A DNA stretch of 64,000 bases from Rhodospirillaceae bacterium (GTDB lineage: Bacteria; Pseudomonadota; Alphaproteobacteria; Rhodospirillales; UBA2165), in assembly GCA_947467145.1 (NCBI GenBank), contig CANIGJ010000013.1, forward strand, positions 38,048 through 102,047. Reading direction: 5' to 3'. A program made the position numbers and the translations under genes. Position 1 is the stretch's first letter. Every line of letters starts with the position of its first letter. The notes under the pieces were generated by a model. The model was not told where the DNA came from. It saw only the letters and a list, made by a program, of their open reading frames with translations, and searched no databases. This document shows, piece after piece, positions 42,597-51,848 of the stretch.

Positions 42597-43733
42597 ATGA
42601 AGCAATTTCAGATCTACTTGCTGCGCCAGCTTTTGACGGCCATGGCGATCGTTACGCTCGTCATGACCGGGATCATTTGGCTGTTCGTCTCGGTGCGCGC
42701 GGTGGAATCCATCGTCAATCGCGGCCTGTCGATGTCGCTGTTCTTCACCCTGACCGGGCTGCAATTGCCGAACTTCCTGGTGCTGATCATCCCCATCGCA
42801 CTCTTCATCTCGGGCATCTTTGTCTATAACCGGCTCAATTCCGATCGCGAAATACTCGTATTGCGCGCCGCCGGCGTCAGTCCGATCGCCCTTGCACAGC
42901 CGATAATTGTGCTGGGGAGCGCCGCGGTCGCGGTGTGCTACCTGTTTTCGCTCTACCTGACCCCGCTCTCGTATCAGATGTTTCGCGACCTGCAGTGGGA
43001 TGTGCGCTACAGCTTCACCAACATCCTGCTCCGCGAAGGGGTGTTCAACACCATCTCCAATACGACCACCGTCTATATCCGCGAGCGGACCGGGCGCGAC
43101 GAATTGCGCGGCCTGTTGATCCACGACACCCGCGATCCGGAAAAGGAATCGACCATCATCGCCGAGCGCGGCGCGGTGGCCGATACGCCGACCGGCCCGC
43201 GCGTACTGATGTTCGACGGTAGCCGGCAGGAACTGAACATCAAAACCAACAAGCTCTCGATCCTGTATTTCGACCGCTACAGCTTCGATCTGGGCGGTGC
43301 CGCCGCCAAACCCGAAGACCGGTTCCGCGAGCCGCGCGAACGCTCGACCGACGAATTGCTGTTCCTGGAAAAGACCGACGTCGGCAATCCCAACGATTTC
43401 GGTCGCTTTGTGGTTGAGGCCCACCAACGCTTCACCGGCCCGCTCGGCGCGCTCGGCTTCGGCCTGATCGCCTTCCTGTTCATTGTCTACGGCGAATATT
43501 CGCGCCGCGGCCAGGCCAGCCGGATCATCAATGCCGCCGCCCTGTTCGTCATTCTCGAGATCTGCCAGGTCGGCCTGATCAATACGGTGGCCCGCAACCT
43601 GGTCTTGCTGCCGGTGCTCTATTTCGCCGTGATCCTGCCGATCGTCGTCCCGTTGGCGATCCTGATCTACCAGCCCCAGATCAAACTCCCGTCCGTGCCG
43701 AAATGGCGGACGGGCACCCCCGGCACGGCGTAA
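42597..43733 (+). CDS. lptF: LPS export permease LptF
   Basis: A 378-residue inner-membrane protein of the YjgP/YjgQ family, half of the LptB2FG transporter that extracts LPS from the inner membrane. Three helices lie at each end (for example residues 14-34, 55-80, 98-120, then three after about 280) around a periplasmic beta-jellyroll. L-R-A-A-G-V-S near residue 91 is the coupling helix that contacts LptB. ATG 42597 is the family-consistent start; an upstream TTG is disfavoured. It is followed 9 bases later by lptG. Confidence 0.93.
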   Translation: MKQFQIYLLRQLLTAMAIVTLVMTGIIWLFVSVRAVESIVNRGLSMSLFFTLTGLQLPNFLVLIIPIALFISGIFVYNRLNSDREILVLRAAGVSPIALAQPIIVLGSAAVAVCYLFSLYLTPLSYQMFRDLQWDVRYSFTNILLREGVFNTISNTTTVYIRERTGRDELRGLLIHDTRDPEKESTIIAERGAVADTPTGPRVLMFDGSRQELNIKTNKLSILYFDRYSFDLGGAAAKPEDRFREPRERSTDELLFLEKTDVGNPNDFGRFVVEAHQRFTGPLGALGFGLIAFLFIVYGEYSRRGQASRIINAAALFVILEICQVGLINTVARNLVLLPVLYFAVILPIVVPLAILIYQPQIKLPSVPKWRTGTPGTA

Positions 43734-43742
43734 GGGTATCCG

Positions 43743-44843
43743 ATGCGGCTTTCCGGGATCCTCTCCATCTATATCGGCCGGAGCTTTTTGCTGAGCTTCG
43801 GGGTCATCTTTGTCGTCTTCATGGGCGTCATTTATCTGTTCGACACCGTCGAACTCATGCGCCGGGCGGCCAACGAGTCCGTCGGCATGGGCACCATCCT
43901 CCAGATGGGCCTACTCAAGCTACCCAATATGGCCCAGCAAGCGTTCCCCTTCGCCGTCCTGTTCGGCGGTATGGCGGCGTTCTGGAAACTGACCCGATCC
44001 AGCGAACTGGTCGTGGCACGAGCGGCCGGCGTGTCGGCCTGGCAATTCCTGTTCCCCGTCCTGATCGTCGCCTTCAGCCTCGGCATCGTCAAAATCGCCG
44101 CCTTCAGTCCGTTGTCATCGGCCCTGCTGGCGCGCTTCGAGCGGCTGGAAACCCAGTATTTCCGCGGCCAATCGAGCCTTTTGTCGGTCTCGCCGACCGG
44201 CTTGTGGCTGCGCCAGGCCAGCGACAACGACCAATCGGTGATCCACGCCAAATCGGTAATCATCAAGGGGACCAACATCCTCCTCACGGACGTGACGATT
44301 TTCGTCAACGAGGGCGCCGACCGCTTCTTTCAGCGCATCGATGCCAAAAAAGCCGACCTTGAGGACGGCTTCTGGCACCTCGAAACCGTCATCCTGACCG
44401 AGCGCGACAAGGAAGTCCCCCTTCAGCTCCCCGAACATTGGATCGCGACGGACATCACGCTCGACAACATCAATGAAAGCTTCGCGCCGCCAGAAACCAT
44501 GTCGTTCTGGGACCTGCCCGCCTTCATCAATAACCTCGAACGGGCCGGCTTTTCGGCGCTGCGCCACCGCATGTACCTGCATTCCATGCTGGCGGCCCCC
44601 CTGCTGCTGTGCGCCATGGTCCTGATCGCGGCGACTTTCACCCTGAAACAGTCGCGGCGCGGCAATCCGACCTATGTGGTCGTGGCCGGGATCATGACCG
44701 GTTTCGTCCTATTCTTCCTGTCAGACGTGGTGGCCGCCCTCGGGATGCGCGAAAGCATCCCGGTCGTGCTGGCCGCCTGGACGCCCTCGGGCGTCTCCAC
44801 GCTTTTGGGTCTGGCGCTTGTATTCCACCTTGAAGACGGCTAG
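43743..44843 (+). CDS. lptG: LPS export permease LptG
   Basis: A 366-residue partner of LptF with the same six-helix plus periplasmic-domain layout. The coupling helix is A-R-A-A-G-V-S near residue 92, with further helices at about 11-35, 60-80, 280-300 and 310-365. Together with LptF and LptB it drives LPS towards LptC and LptD. It lies 9 bases after lptF and 11 bases before lptD, so the export path is encoded in order. Confidence 0.93.
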   Translation: MRLSGILSIYIGRSFLLSFGVIFVVFMGVIYLFDTVELMRRAANESVGMGTILQMGLLKLPNMAQQAFPFAVLFGGMAAFWKLTRSSELVVARAAGVSAWQFLFPVLIVAFSLGIVKIAAFSPLSSALLARFERLETQYFRGQSSLLSVSPTGLWLRQASDNDQSVIHAKSVIIKGTNILLTDVTIFVNEGADRFFQRIDAKKADLEDGFWHLETVILTERDKEVPLQLPEHWIATDITLDNINESFAPPETMSFWDLPAFINNLERAGFSALRHRMYLHSMLAAPLLLCAMVLIAATFTLKQSRRGNPTYVVVAGIMTGFVLFFLSDVVAALGMRESIPVVLAAWTPSGVSTLLGLALVFHLEDG

Positions 44844-44854
44844 TTCGCGGGACG

Positions 44855-47023
44855 ATGCGTAAACTTCTCATCATTGGATTCGGCCTGCTCGTCGGGCTCA
44901 CGGCCGGCTTCAGCCAGCATCAGGCGGCTTTTGCCCAGGGCCGTCAGATGGCGAACGGCGACACGCCGATCCTGATCACGGCCGACCAGATGTCGCACGA
45001 CCGCGACCTGGGCGTGGTCACGGCATCGGGTAACGTCGAAATTTCCCAGATGGACCGCATCCTGCTGGCCGACACCATCTCGTACAACGAGCGCGAGAGT
45101 GTCATGTCGGCGTCGGGCAATGTCAGCCTGGTCGAGCCGACCGGCGAGGTCATGTTCGCCGAGTATATGGAGCTCAGCGGCGACTTCATGGACGGCATCA
45201 TCAAGGGCCTGCGCATACGTCTGGCCGACAACGCGCGGATCGCCGCGGCCGGTGGACGGCGTACGGGCGGCAACAAGACCGAGATGGCCAATGCGGTCTA
45301 TTCACCATGCAATGTGTGCGTCGAGAATCCGGAAAAAGCCCCGCTGTGGCAGTTGAAAGCCAAGCGCATTACCCATGATCAGGCCGAAAAGACGGTCGAA
45401 TACCGCGATGCCTGGATGGAGTTCGCCGGCATTCCGGTCGCCTACACGCCTTATTTCTCCCATGCCGACCCGACCGTGAAGCGCCAGAGCGGCTTCTTGA
45501 CGCCCAATATCGGCTCGTCGTCCTATTTCGGCCCGTCGCTGACGACGCCGTTCTTCTGGAACATCGCGCCTAATCAAGATTTGACGGTCACACCGACGGT
45601 CACGACCAACGAACGCGCTTATGTGGGCACCGAATACCGCCGGTTGGGCGATAAAAGCCTGACGACCGCGCGGTTGAGCGGCACGGTCGACTCGAACGAC
45701 GATTTCCGCGGCCATATCGACAGTTCGCTCAAATATCACCTCAACGATACCTGGCGTTTGGGCGGCGCCTTACAACGCTCGACGGATGACACTTACCTGC
45801 GCCGCTATCGGTTCCCGGCCTCGTCGTCACGGGTCTTGACCTCAAACGCCTTCGCCGAAGCTTTTCGCGGCCGCGACTATGCATCGGCCAACGCCTATGC
45901 CTTCCAGAGCCTGGAAGCCAACGTGAGCCCAGGCCAATCGCCGTTCGTCGCGCCGTTCCTGGAATACAACCATATCGGCCAGCCCAATTCATTTGGCGGC
46001 CGCAGTTCGATCAGCGCTAATGCCCTCGCCCTGACCCGCAACGACGGCGTCGATACGCGGCGCATGTCGGTCGAGACCGGCTATCGCGTTCCGTACCTGG
46101 CACCTTACGGCAACGTGTTCACCTTCGACGCCACCATTCGCGGCGATCTGTATCAGTTCAGCAGCCAGCCTGTTCCCGGCATGCCCGGCGATGCCGAAAG
46201 CGGTTTCAAGGAACGACTGTTCCCGCAGCTCGGTCTCGGCTGGAAGCTGCCGCTGGCGCGGCAATTCGGCACGATGAGCGAAACCTTCACGCCGATGGCG
46301 CAGGTCTATACCGCCCCCAACGGCGGCAATCCGTGGGACATCCCGAACGAAGACAGCCTCGAGCCGGAATTCGACGAATTGAACCTCTTCGCGCCAAGCC
46401 GCTTTCCTGGCATCGACCGCGTCGAAGGCGGCACCCGTGTCAGCTATGGCGGCCAGTGGGGCGTTTACGGGCCGAACGGCGCAGGAACGGACGTGTTTTT
46501 CGGCCAGAGCTACCGTCTCAGCACCGACGACACCTTCGCCGCGGGATCCGGGCTGGAAGACCACATGTCAGACTATGTCGGGCGCCTGCGCGTATTGCCG
46601 ACGCGCAACCTGACCCTGACCTACCGTACCCGCCTCGATAAGGATAATTTCACGCCGCGCCGCAGTGAAGTCCGTGCCGACGTCGGCCCGCCGACCTTAC
46701 GCGGTACGGTCAATTACGTGTTCTTCGACAACAACGCATCGTCGCAATATGGCGCGCGTCAGGAAATCGCGGGCGGCCTTTTTGCCAAGGCCAACCGCAA
46801 CTGGAAGGGCGGATTGACGGCCCGCCACGATATCGAGGCATCGGATTTGCGCTCCGTCGGTATGCAGCTTACATACGACTGCGAGTGCTTCACGTTTGAT
46901 ACGATCCTACGACGCGATTTTTACCAGGACCGGGATCTCGAACCGACCAATGCCATCATGTTCCGGTTAACCTTCAAGACTTTGGGCGACGTGAATACCA
47001 GCGCGAGCCTGAACGGACTTTAA
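44855..47023 (+). CDS. lptD: LPS-assembly protein LptD
   Basis: A 722-residue outer-membrane protein that inserts LPS in the outer leaflet. A signal peptide (to about F-A-Q) is followed by an OstA/LptA-like jellyroll (I-L-I-T-A-D-Q-M-S-H-D, then G-N-V-E-I). A large beta-barrel begins with the VAYTPYFSHADPTVKRQSG segment near residue 195. Cys pairs (C-N-V-C near 150 and C-E-C near 680) fit the inter-domain disulfides known in the family. The final strand ends NTSASLNGL. Confidence 0.93.
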   Translation: MRKLLIIGFGLLVGLTAGFSQHQAAFAQGRQMANGDTPILITADQMSHDRDLGVVTASGNVEISQMDRILLADTISYNERESVMSASGNVSLVEPTGEVMFAEYMELSGDFMDGIIKGLRIRLADNARIAAAGGRRTGGNKTEMANAVYSPCNVCVENPEKAPLWQLKAKRITHDQAEKTVEYRDAWMEFAGIPVAYTPYFSHADPTVKRQSGFLTPNIGSSSYFGPSLTTPFFWNIAPNQDLTVTPTVTTNERAYVGTEYRRLGDKSLTTARLSGTVDSNDDFRGHIDSSLKYHLNDTWRLGGALQRSTDDTYLRRYRFPASSSRVLTSNAFAEAFRGRDYASANAYAFQSLEANVSPGQSPFVAPFLEYNHIGQPNSFGGRSSISANALALTRNDGVDTRRMSVETGYRVPYLAPYGNVFTFDATIRGDLYQFSSQPVPGMPGDAESGFKERLFPQLGLGWKLPLARQFGTMSETFTPMAQVYTAPNGGNPWDIPNEDSLEPEFDELNLFAPSRFPGIDRVEGGTRVSYGGQWGVYGPNGAGTDVFFGQSYRLSTDDTFAAGSGLEDHMSDYVGRLRVLPTRNLTLTYRTRLDKDNFTPRRSEVRADVGPPTLRGTVNYVFFDNNASSQYGARQEIAGGLFAKANRNWKGGLTARHDIEASDLRSVGMQLTYDCECFTFDTILRRDFYQDRDLEPTNAIMFRLTFKTLGDVNTSASLNGL

Positions 47024-48343
47024 GTGTTGTTTTTGCTCAATATTCATAAGGTTCTTTGCGGTCGTGCGCGGCGTCCAAGCCGCTTGTGGGGAGCGCTTGC
47101 CCTCGCCGTTTTGGCCGCCCTCGCCGGGAGCGTTCCGCTGCACACGCCGCACGCCCAGGCGCAGCAAGGCGGCGCGTTGCGCATCGCGGCCCTGGTGAAC
47201 GACGATGTCGTCACGATCTTCGATCTGCAGGCGCGCATGAACCTGATCATCCTGTCCTCGCAGCTCCAAGCCACCGACGAAGTGCGCCAACGTCTGGCGC
47301 CGCAGGTCCTGCGCACCCTGATCGACGACCGCCTGCGCCTGCAGGAAACCCGCAAACAGAAAATCACGGTCACCGATCAGGAGATCGACGACAGCATCCG
47401 CGGCATTGAAGACCGCAACAAGATGGGCCGCGGCACGTTGTATGGCCTGCTCGATCAAAACCGCATCGATCGCGGCACCCTCAGACTGCAGATCGAGGCC
47501 GAAATCGCCTGGCGCAAGTTGATCAGCAACCAGGTCCGGGCCAACGTCGCCATCAGCGACGAAGCCGTCGACGATGCCATCCAACGCATCGAGGCAAACA
47601 AGGGCCAGCCCGAATATCTGCTCAACGAGATTTTCATCTCGATGACGAAATCGGTTGAAGAAACCCGCCAGATCGCCGAGCGGCTCCGTCAGCAGCTCAC
47701 CGAAGGCGCCAATTTCGCGGAACTGGCGCGTTCGTTCTCGCAAAGCGCATCGGCGGCCAACGGCGGCAATCTCGGCTGGGTCCGCGAGGATCAATTCGAC
47801 CCGGCACTGATCAACGCGATCAAAACCCTGGATTCCGGCGCCCTGTCGCAGCCGATTCAAGGCATCGACGGATTCTACATCCTCAGCCAACGCGGCCGCC
47901 GCCTGTCGGAAGGACTGCCGCCGCCCGATCTGACCCTGACCCTGCAGCAGGTCTTCGTCCCGCCGCAAGCCGGCGATATCGCCCAGCGCACCGCGATCGC
48001 GGAAAGTATCGCGGCCCAAGCCAAAACCTGCGAAGACATGGATGCCGCCGGCAAAAAATTCGCCTCGCCGCAATCGGGCCGCCTGTCGGATATCAAGCTG
48101 TCCAGCCTGCCACCGGCAGTGCGCGACGAAGTCGCGAATTTGGGCGACCGCCAGGCGAGCAAGCCAATTCGTCTCGGCGACGGCGTCATGATCCTGATGA
48201 TCTGCGAACGCACCGGCGACAAGAACAACGAAGAAGTGCGAAACCGTATGCGCGCTATGCTGGCTGCGGAAAAGGCCGAGCTGGTGAGCCGGCGCCAGAT
48301 GCGCGATCTCTATCGCGCCGCCTTTGTGGACATCCGCAGGTGA
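47024..48343 (+). CDS. surA: SurA-like periplasmic chaperone / peptidyl-prolyl isomerase
   Basis: A 439-residue exported protein. The signal peptide spans about residues 15-46 (ending H-A-Q-A-Q). The SurA N-terminal domain begins I-A-A-L-V-N-D-D-V-V-T-I-F-D-L. One parvulin domain follows around residues 195-290 (EYLLNEIFI, then F-S-Q-S-A-S-A-A-N-G-G-N-L-G-W-V). A second, poorly conserved module ends the protein. SurA escorts outer-membrane proteins, LptD among them. The GTG at 47024 directly follows the lptD stop. Its own stop overlaps pdxA. Confidence 0.88.
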   Translation: MLFLLNIHKVLCGRARRPSRLWGALALAVLAALAGSVPLHTPHAQAQQGGALRIAALVNDDVVTIFDLQARMNLIILSSQLQATDEVRQRLAPQVLRTLIDDRLRLQETRKQKITVTDQEIDDSIRGIEDRNKMGRGTLYGLLDQNRIDRGTLRLQIEAEIAWRKLISNQVRANVAISDEAVDDAIQRIEANKGQPEYLLNEIFISMTKSVEETRQIAERLRQQLTEGANFAELARSFSQSASAANGGNLGWVREDQFDPALINAIKTLDSGALSQPIQGIDGFYILSQRGRRLSEGLPPPDLTLTLQQVFVPPQAGDIAQRTAIAESIAAQAKTCEDMDAAGKKFASPQSGRLSDIKLSSLPPAVRDEVANLGDRQASKPIRLGDGVMILMICERTGDKNNEEVRNRMRAMLAAEKAELVSRRQMRDLYRAAFVDIRR

Positions 48344-49380
48344 GCACGCACGACGGCGTTAACGTCCTGCCTGTCGCGGTCACGATGGGCGATCCAGCGG
48401 GTATCGGCGGCGAGATCACCTTGAAGGCGTGGCGCGATCATCGCCAGACCATGGCCCCGTTCTTCGTGATCGACGATCCGGAACGCCTGGAACGCCTCGC
48501 CCAGCATCTGGGCTTTGCCGTTCCCATCCAAAGCATCGATGACCCTGGTGAAACCGCGCGCGTCTATCCGCGTGCGCTGCCGGTCCTGCCCGAACGCTTG
48601 GCCACCCCATCCGAAGCCGGCCGCCTGGATCCGGCGAACGGGCCGGCGGTGCGCCGCTCCATCGAACGCGCCGTGGCGCTGACCCAAGCGGGCGTTGCCG
48701 GCGCGGTCGTCACCAACCCGATCCATAAGCTGGGCTTGAGCAAAAGCGGCTTCGCCTATCCCGGGCATACCGAATTCCTGGCCGCCCTGGCCGGGATCGA
48801 CAGCGAACCCGTGATGATGTTGTCGTCGCCCGATGTGCTGAGCGTTGTCGCTATCACGCGCCATGTCAGCGTGCGCAGGGCGCTCGATCTGCTGACGGCG
48901 GATCTGATCGTGGAAACCGCGCTTATCACCGACACCGCGCTGAAGCAGGATTTCGGCATGGCGCGTCCCCGCCTCGCCTTTGCGGGCCTGAACCCGCATG
49001 CCGGCGAAGGCGGCATCATGGGGCCTGAGGAAATCGAGATCATCGAACCAGCGCTGGCGCGCCTGCGCGACGCCGGCATCCTGGTCAGCGGACCGCATCC
49101 GTCCGACACCATGTTCAATCCGCATGCGCGCGCCGGTTATGACGCCGCTTTGTGCATGTATCACGACCAGGCGCTGATCCCGATCAAGACCATCGCATTC
49201 GACAGCGCGGTCAATGTCACGCTCGGCCTGCCGTTCATCCGCACCTCGCCCGATCACGGAACCGCGCTCGATATCGCCGGTCGCGGCACCGCCGACGAAA
49301 GCAGCCTCGTCGCGGCACTCGCTATGGCCGGACGGATGGTGCGCAACCGCGCCCACTGGCACGCGACAGCCGGCCGCTGA
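48340..49380 (+). CDS. pdxA: 4-hydroxythreonine-4-phosphate dehydrogenase
   Basis: A 346-residue enzyme of pyridoxal 5'-phosphate synthesis; it oxidises 4-phosphohydroxy-L-threonine with NAD. Metal-ligand His residues are in P-G-H-T-E-F, L-N-P-H-A-G-E-G-G and M-Y-H-D-Q-A-L-I-P. The V-T-M-G-D-P-A-G-I-G start and R-T-S-P-D-H-G-T-A end are canonical. GTG 48340 overlaps the surA stop (GTGA). The surA-pdxA-rsmA order is conserved in proteobacteria. Confidence 0.95.
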   Translation: MSTHDGVNVLPVAVTMGDPAGIGGEITLKAWRDHRQTMAPFFVIDDPERLERLAQHLGFAVPIQSIDDPGETARVYPRALPVLPERLATPSEAGRLDPANGPAVRRSIERAVALTQAGVAGAVVTNPIHKLGLSKSGFAYPGHTEFLAALAGIDSEPVMMLSSPDVLSVVAITRHVSVRRALDLLTADLIVETALITDTALKQDFGMARPRLAFAGLNPHAGEGGIMGPEEIEIIEPALARLRDAGILVSGPHPSDTMFNPHARAGYDAALCMYHDQALIPIKTIAFDSAVNVTLGLPFIRTSPDHGTALDIAGRGTADESSLVAALAMAGRMVRNRAHWHATAGR

Positions 49381-49385
49381 TCGGC

Positions 49386-50234
49386 GTGAGCGACCTTCCG
49401 AGCCTCCCTCCGCTCCGCGACGTCATCCGCAACCACGAGCTCTCGGCCGTCAAAGCGCTCGGCCAACATTTCCTGCTGGATACGAATTTGATCGACCGCA
49501 TCGCCCGTGTCGCGGGACCGTTCGACGGCATCAACGTCATCGAAGTCGGACCGGGACCGGGCGGCTTGACCCGCTCGCTGCTCGCGCATAACGCGGCTTC
49601 GGTAACGGCCGTCGAAAAAGATACGCGCTGCGTCGCCGCCCTCGAAGATCTCGTCGCCGCCGCTGCCGGACGGCTCACGGTCATCGGCGGCGATGCATTG
49701 GCGATCGACGTCGCCGATCTCACGCCCGCGCCGCGCCGCATCGTTGCCAACCTGCCCTACAACGTCGCGACCGTCCTGCTGCTGCAATGGTTCCGCAAAG
49801 GGCCGTTCGAAGGTCATGCCTTCGACCGCATGGTGGTGATGGTGCAAAAAGAAGTCGCCGACCGGCTGGCGGCCAAACCATCGACCAAGGATTACGGCCG
49901 GCTCTCGGTGGCAGCCCAATGGCACTGCATCGTGAAAAGCGAATTCAACGTGGCGCCGAGCGCCTTCACCCCGCCGCCCAAGGTGCAATCGAGCATCATT
50001 ACCCTGACACCACGCGAACAACCGCCGGCACCGGCGGAGTGGCGTTGGCTGGAAGCGGTGACAGCGGCGGCCTTCAATCAACGGCGCAAGATGCTGCGCT
50101 CAGCGCTCAAAGCGTGGAATTTCGATTTTGTGGCACTCGGCATCAATCCCGAGGCGCGCGCCGAAAACTTGAGCGTCGAGGAATTCTGCGTGCTGGCGCG
50201 CGCGGCGGCCGAACGCGGCCCGGCAGCGAACTAA
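49386..50234 (+). CDS. rsmA: 16S rRNA adenine dimethyltransferase
   Basis: A 282-residue KsgA-type enzyme that dimethylates two adjacent adenines near the 3' end of 16S rRNA, a late step in 30S assembly. The SAM motif is V-I-E-V-G-P-G-P-G-G-L-T-R, and the catalytic motif IV is N-L-P-Y-N-V. K-A-L-G-Q-H-F-L-L-D and F-N-Q-R-R-K-M-L-R are also standard. GTG 49386 is 5 bases after the pdxA stop. Its stop overlaps the convergent gmk stop by 4 bases, leaving no room for a separate terminator. Confidence 0.94.
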   Translation: MSDLPSLPPLRDVIRNHELSAVKALGQHFLLDTNLIDRIARVAGPFDGINVIEVGPGPGGLTRSLLAHNAASVTAVEKDTRCVAALEDLVAAAAGRLTVIGGDALAIDVADLTPAPRRIVANLPYNVATVLLLQWFRKGPFEGHAFDRMVVMVQKEVADRLAAKPSTKDYGRLSVAAQWHCIVKSEFNVAPSAFTPPPKVQSSIITLTPREQPPAPAEWRWLEAVTAAAFNQRRKMLRSALKAWNFDFVALGINPEARAENLSVEEFCVLARAAAERGPAAN

Positions 50235-50884
50235 ACGATAGGCTTCAGCGATTCCACGAAATCGTGCAATCCGGTCTGGCGCGACCGGCGCGCGCGTTCG
50301 GCTGTCACGATCGCCGAGACCTGCGCGACACTGCGTTCCACATCCTCGTTGAGCACGACATATTCGTATTCGGCATAATGGCTCATCTCGTCGGCGGCCT
50401 TAGCCATGCGCGAACGCACGACGTCTTCGGGATCTTGCGCGCGGCGGCGCAAGCGATCCTCGAGTGCCGCCAGGGTCGGCGGCAGGATGAAGATGCTGAC
50501 CAGATCGCCGCGCGTCGAATCGTTCTGGGCCAGCTGCTGCGTGCCCTGCCAATCGATATCGAACAGCACATCCGTACCTTGGCCCAGCGCCGCTTCGACC
50601 GGGGCGAGCGGCGTGCCGTAATAGCGCCCGAACACGTGGGCATGTTCCAACAGCTCTTTGCGTTCGACCATCGTGTGGAACTTGGCTTCGTCGATGAAAT
50701 GATAATCGACGCCGTCTTTCTCGCCCGGACGCATCGGGCGCGTCGTCACCGAAACGGACATGGTGAGATTCTTGTCGCGTTCCAGTAGCGCACGCGAGAT
50801 CGTCGTCTTGCCCGCACCGGACGGCGACGACAGCACGAGCATCAGCCCGCGCCTGCGGTAATAGGTTTTAGGTGCGTCACTCAA
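50231..50884 (-). CDS. gmk: Guanylate kinase
   Basis: A 217-residue kinase that phosphorylates GMP to GDP. The P-loop is S-P-S-G-A-G-K-T-T at about residues 20-28. GMP-binding segments are V-T-T-R-P-M-R-P-G-E and the D-Y-H-F-I-D-E motif. TTG 50884 is accepted because alphaproteobacterial Gmk proteins carry an R-R-G-L-M lead before the P-loop strand; ATG 50842 is the alternative. The start overlaps the yicC stop by 8 bases. Confidence 0.92.
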   Translation of the reverse strand: MSDAPKTYYRRRGLMLVLSSPSGAGKTTISRALLERDKNLTMSVSVTTRPMRPGEKDGVDYHFIDEAKFHTMVERKELLEHAHVFGRYYGTPLAPVEAALGQGTDVLFDIDWQGTQQLAQNDSTRGDLVSIFILPPTLAALEDRLRRRAQDPEDVVRSRMAKAADEMSHYAEYEYVVLNEDVERSVAQVSAIVTAERARRSRQTGLHDFVESLKPIV

Positions 50885-51767
50885 TGTTTTGCACCTGTTC
50901 GCGGAACTGCTCGATCACCGTCTTCAGCTCGATGCCGATGCGGGTCATATCGACGTCCTGCGCCTTGGAGCACAGCGTATTGGCTTCACGCGTGAATTCC
51001 TGGCACAGGAAGTCGAGCTTGCGCCCCACCACATTGCCGTCGGCGATCAATTGACGCGCCGCCGCGACATGGGCGCGCAGCCGATCCAATTCTTCGCGCA
51101 CATCGGCGCGCGTCGCCAGCAGCGCCGTTTCCTGCATCAGACGGTCTTCCGACAAGGCCGGCGCCGCGCCTAACAGATCATTGAGCGAAGCGACTAAACG
51201 CGCGCGGATCGCCGCCGGCTGGTTTTCCGCCAACGCCGCGGCGGCGGCCGTCAGACGCTCGATATCGTCAACCTGACCGCTGAGCACCACACCCAGGCGG
51301 CGGCCTTCTTCGCCGCGCATGGTCACGAGAGCATTGAGGGCAACGCTAAGATCGATCAGCATCTTTGCGTCGCGCGCTTTTCTCTGCTCCTCGTCCTCGT
51401 CCACCTCGTCGGCCGTCTCAACCACACCTTTGACGTTCATCAGAACATCGACGCGCGGCTGAAAGGTCGTATCCGTTGCAATGGCGGTCTCGAGCAGATG
51501 GCGCAGCAGTTCTTCGTTGACGCGGTATTGGCCCTGCGCCTGATCGCGCTTCACGGTCAGCGACACCGACAGGTTGCCGCGCTTCACGCGCTCGCCGGCC
51601 TGGGCACGGACCGTCGCTTCGAGCGCGTCGCTGCCTGACGGCAGGCGGCAGCGCACATCGAGCCCTTTACCGTTGACGCTTTTCACCTCCCAATTCCATG
51701 AGCGGCCGTCCGATTCACCTGTCGCGCGGGCGAAGCCGGTCATTGAACTGAGACGGGTAGTTGCCAT
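50877..51767 (-). CDS. yicC: YicC-family endoribonuclease
   Basis: A 296-residue protein with an N-terminal YicC domain (S-S-M-T-G-F-A-R, then VNGKGLDVRCRLP) and a C-terminal DUF1732 domain (REELDRLRAHVAAARQLI, then GRKLDFLCQEFTREANT). YicC proteins act as RNA endonucleases in E. coli. The gene immediately precedes and overlaps gmk, the usual arrangement. A gap of about 80 bases separates it from mltG. Confidence 0.92.
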   Translation of the reverse strand: MATTRLSSMTGFARATGESDGRSWNWEVKSVNGKGLDVRCRLPSGSDALEATVRAQAGERVKRGNLSVSLTVKRDQAQGQYRVNEELLRHLLETAIATDTTFQPRVDVLMNVKGVVETADEVDEDEEQRKARDAKMLIDLSVALNALVTMRGEEGRRLGVVLSGQVDDIERLTAAAAALAENQPAAIRARLVASLNDLLGAAPALSEDRLMQETALLATRADVREELDRLRAHVAAARQLIADGNVVGRKLDFLCQEFTREANTLCSKAQDVDMTRIGIELKTVIEQFREQVQNIE

Positions 51768-51848
51768 GAATAAAAAATCTGCCGAGCGAGTGGTGGGCCG
51801 TATAGGGGCGCAGTTTAATTGGCGGGCGCGCCGTTCGACAAGCGAACC

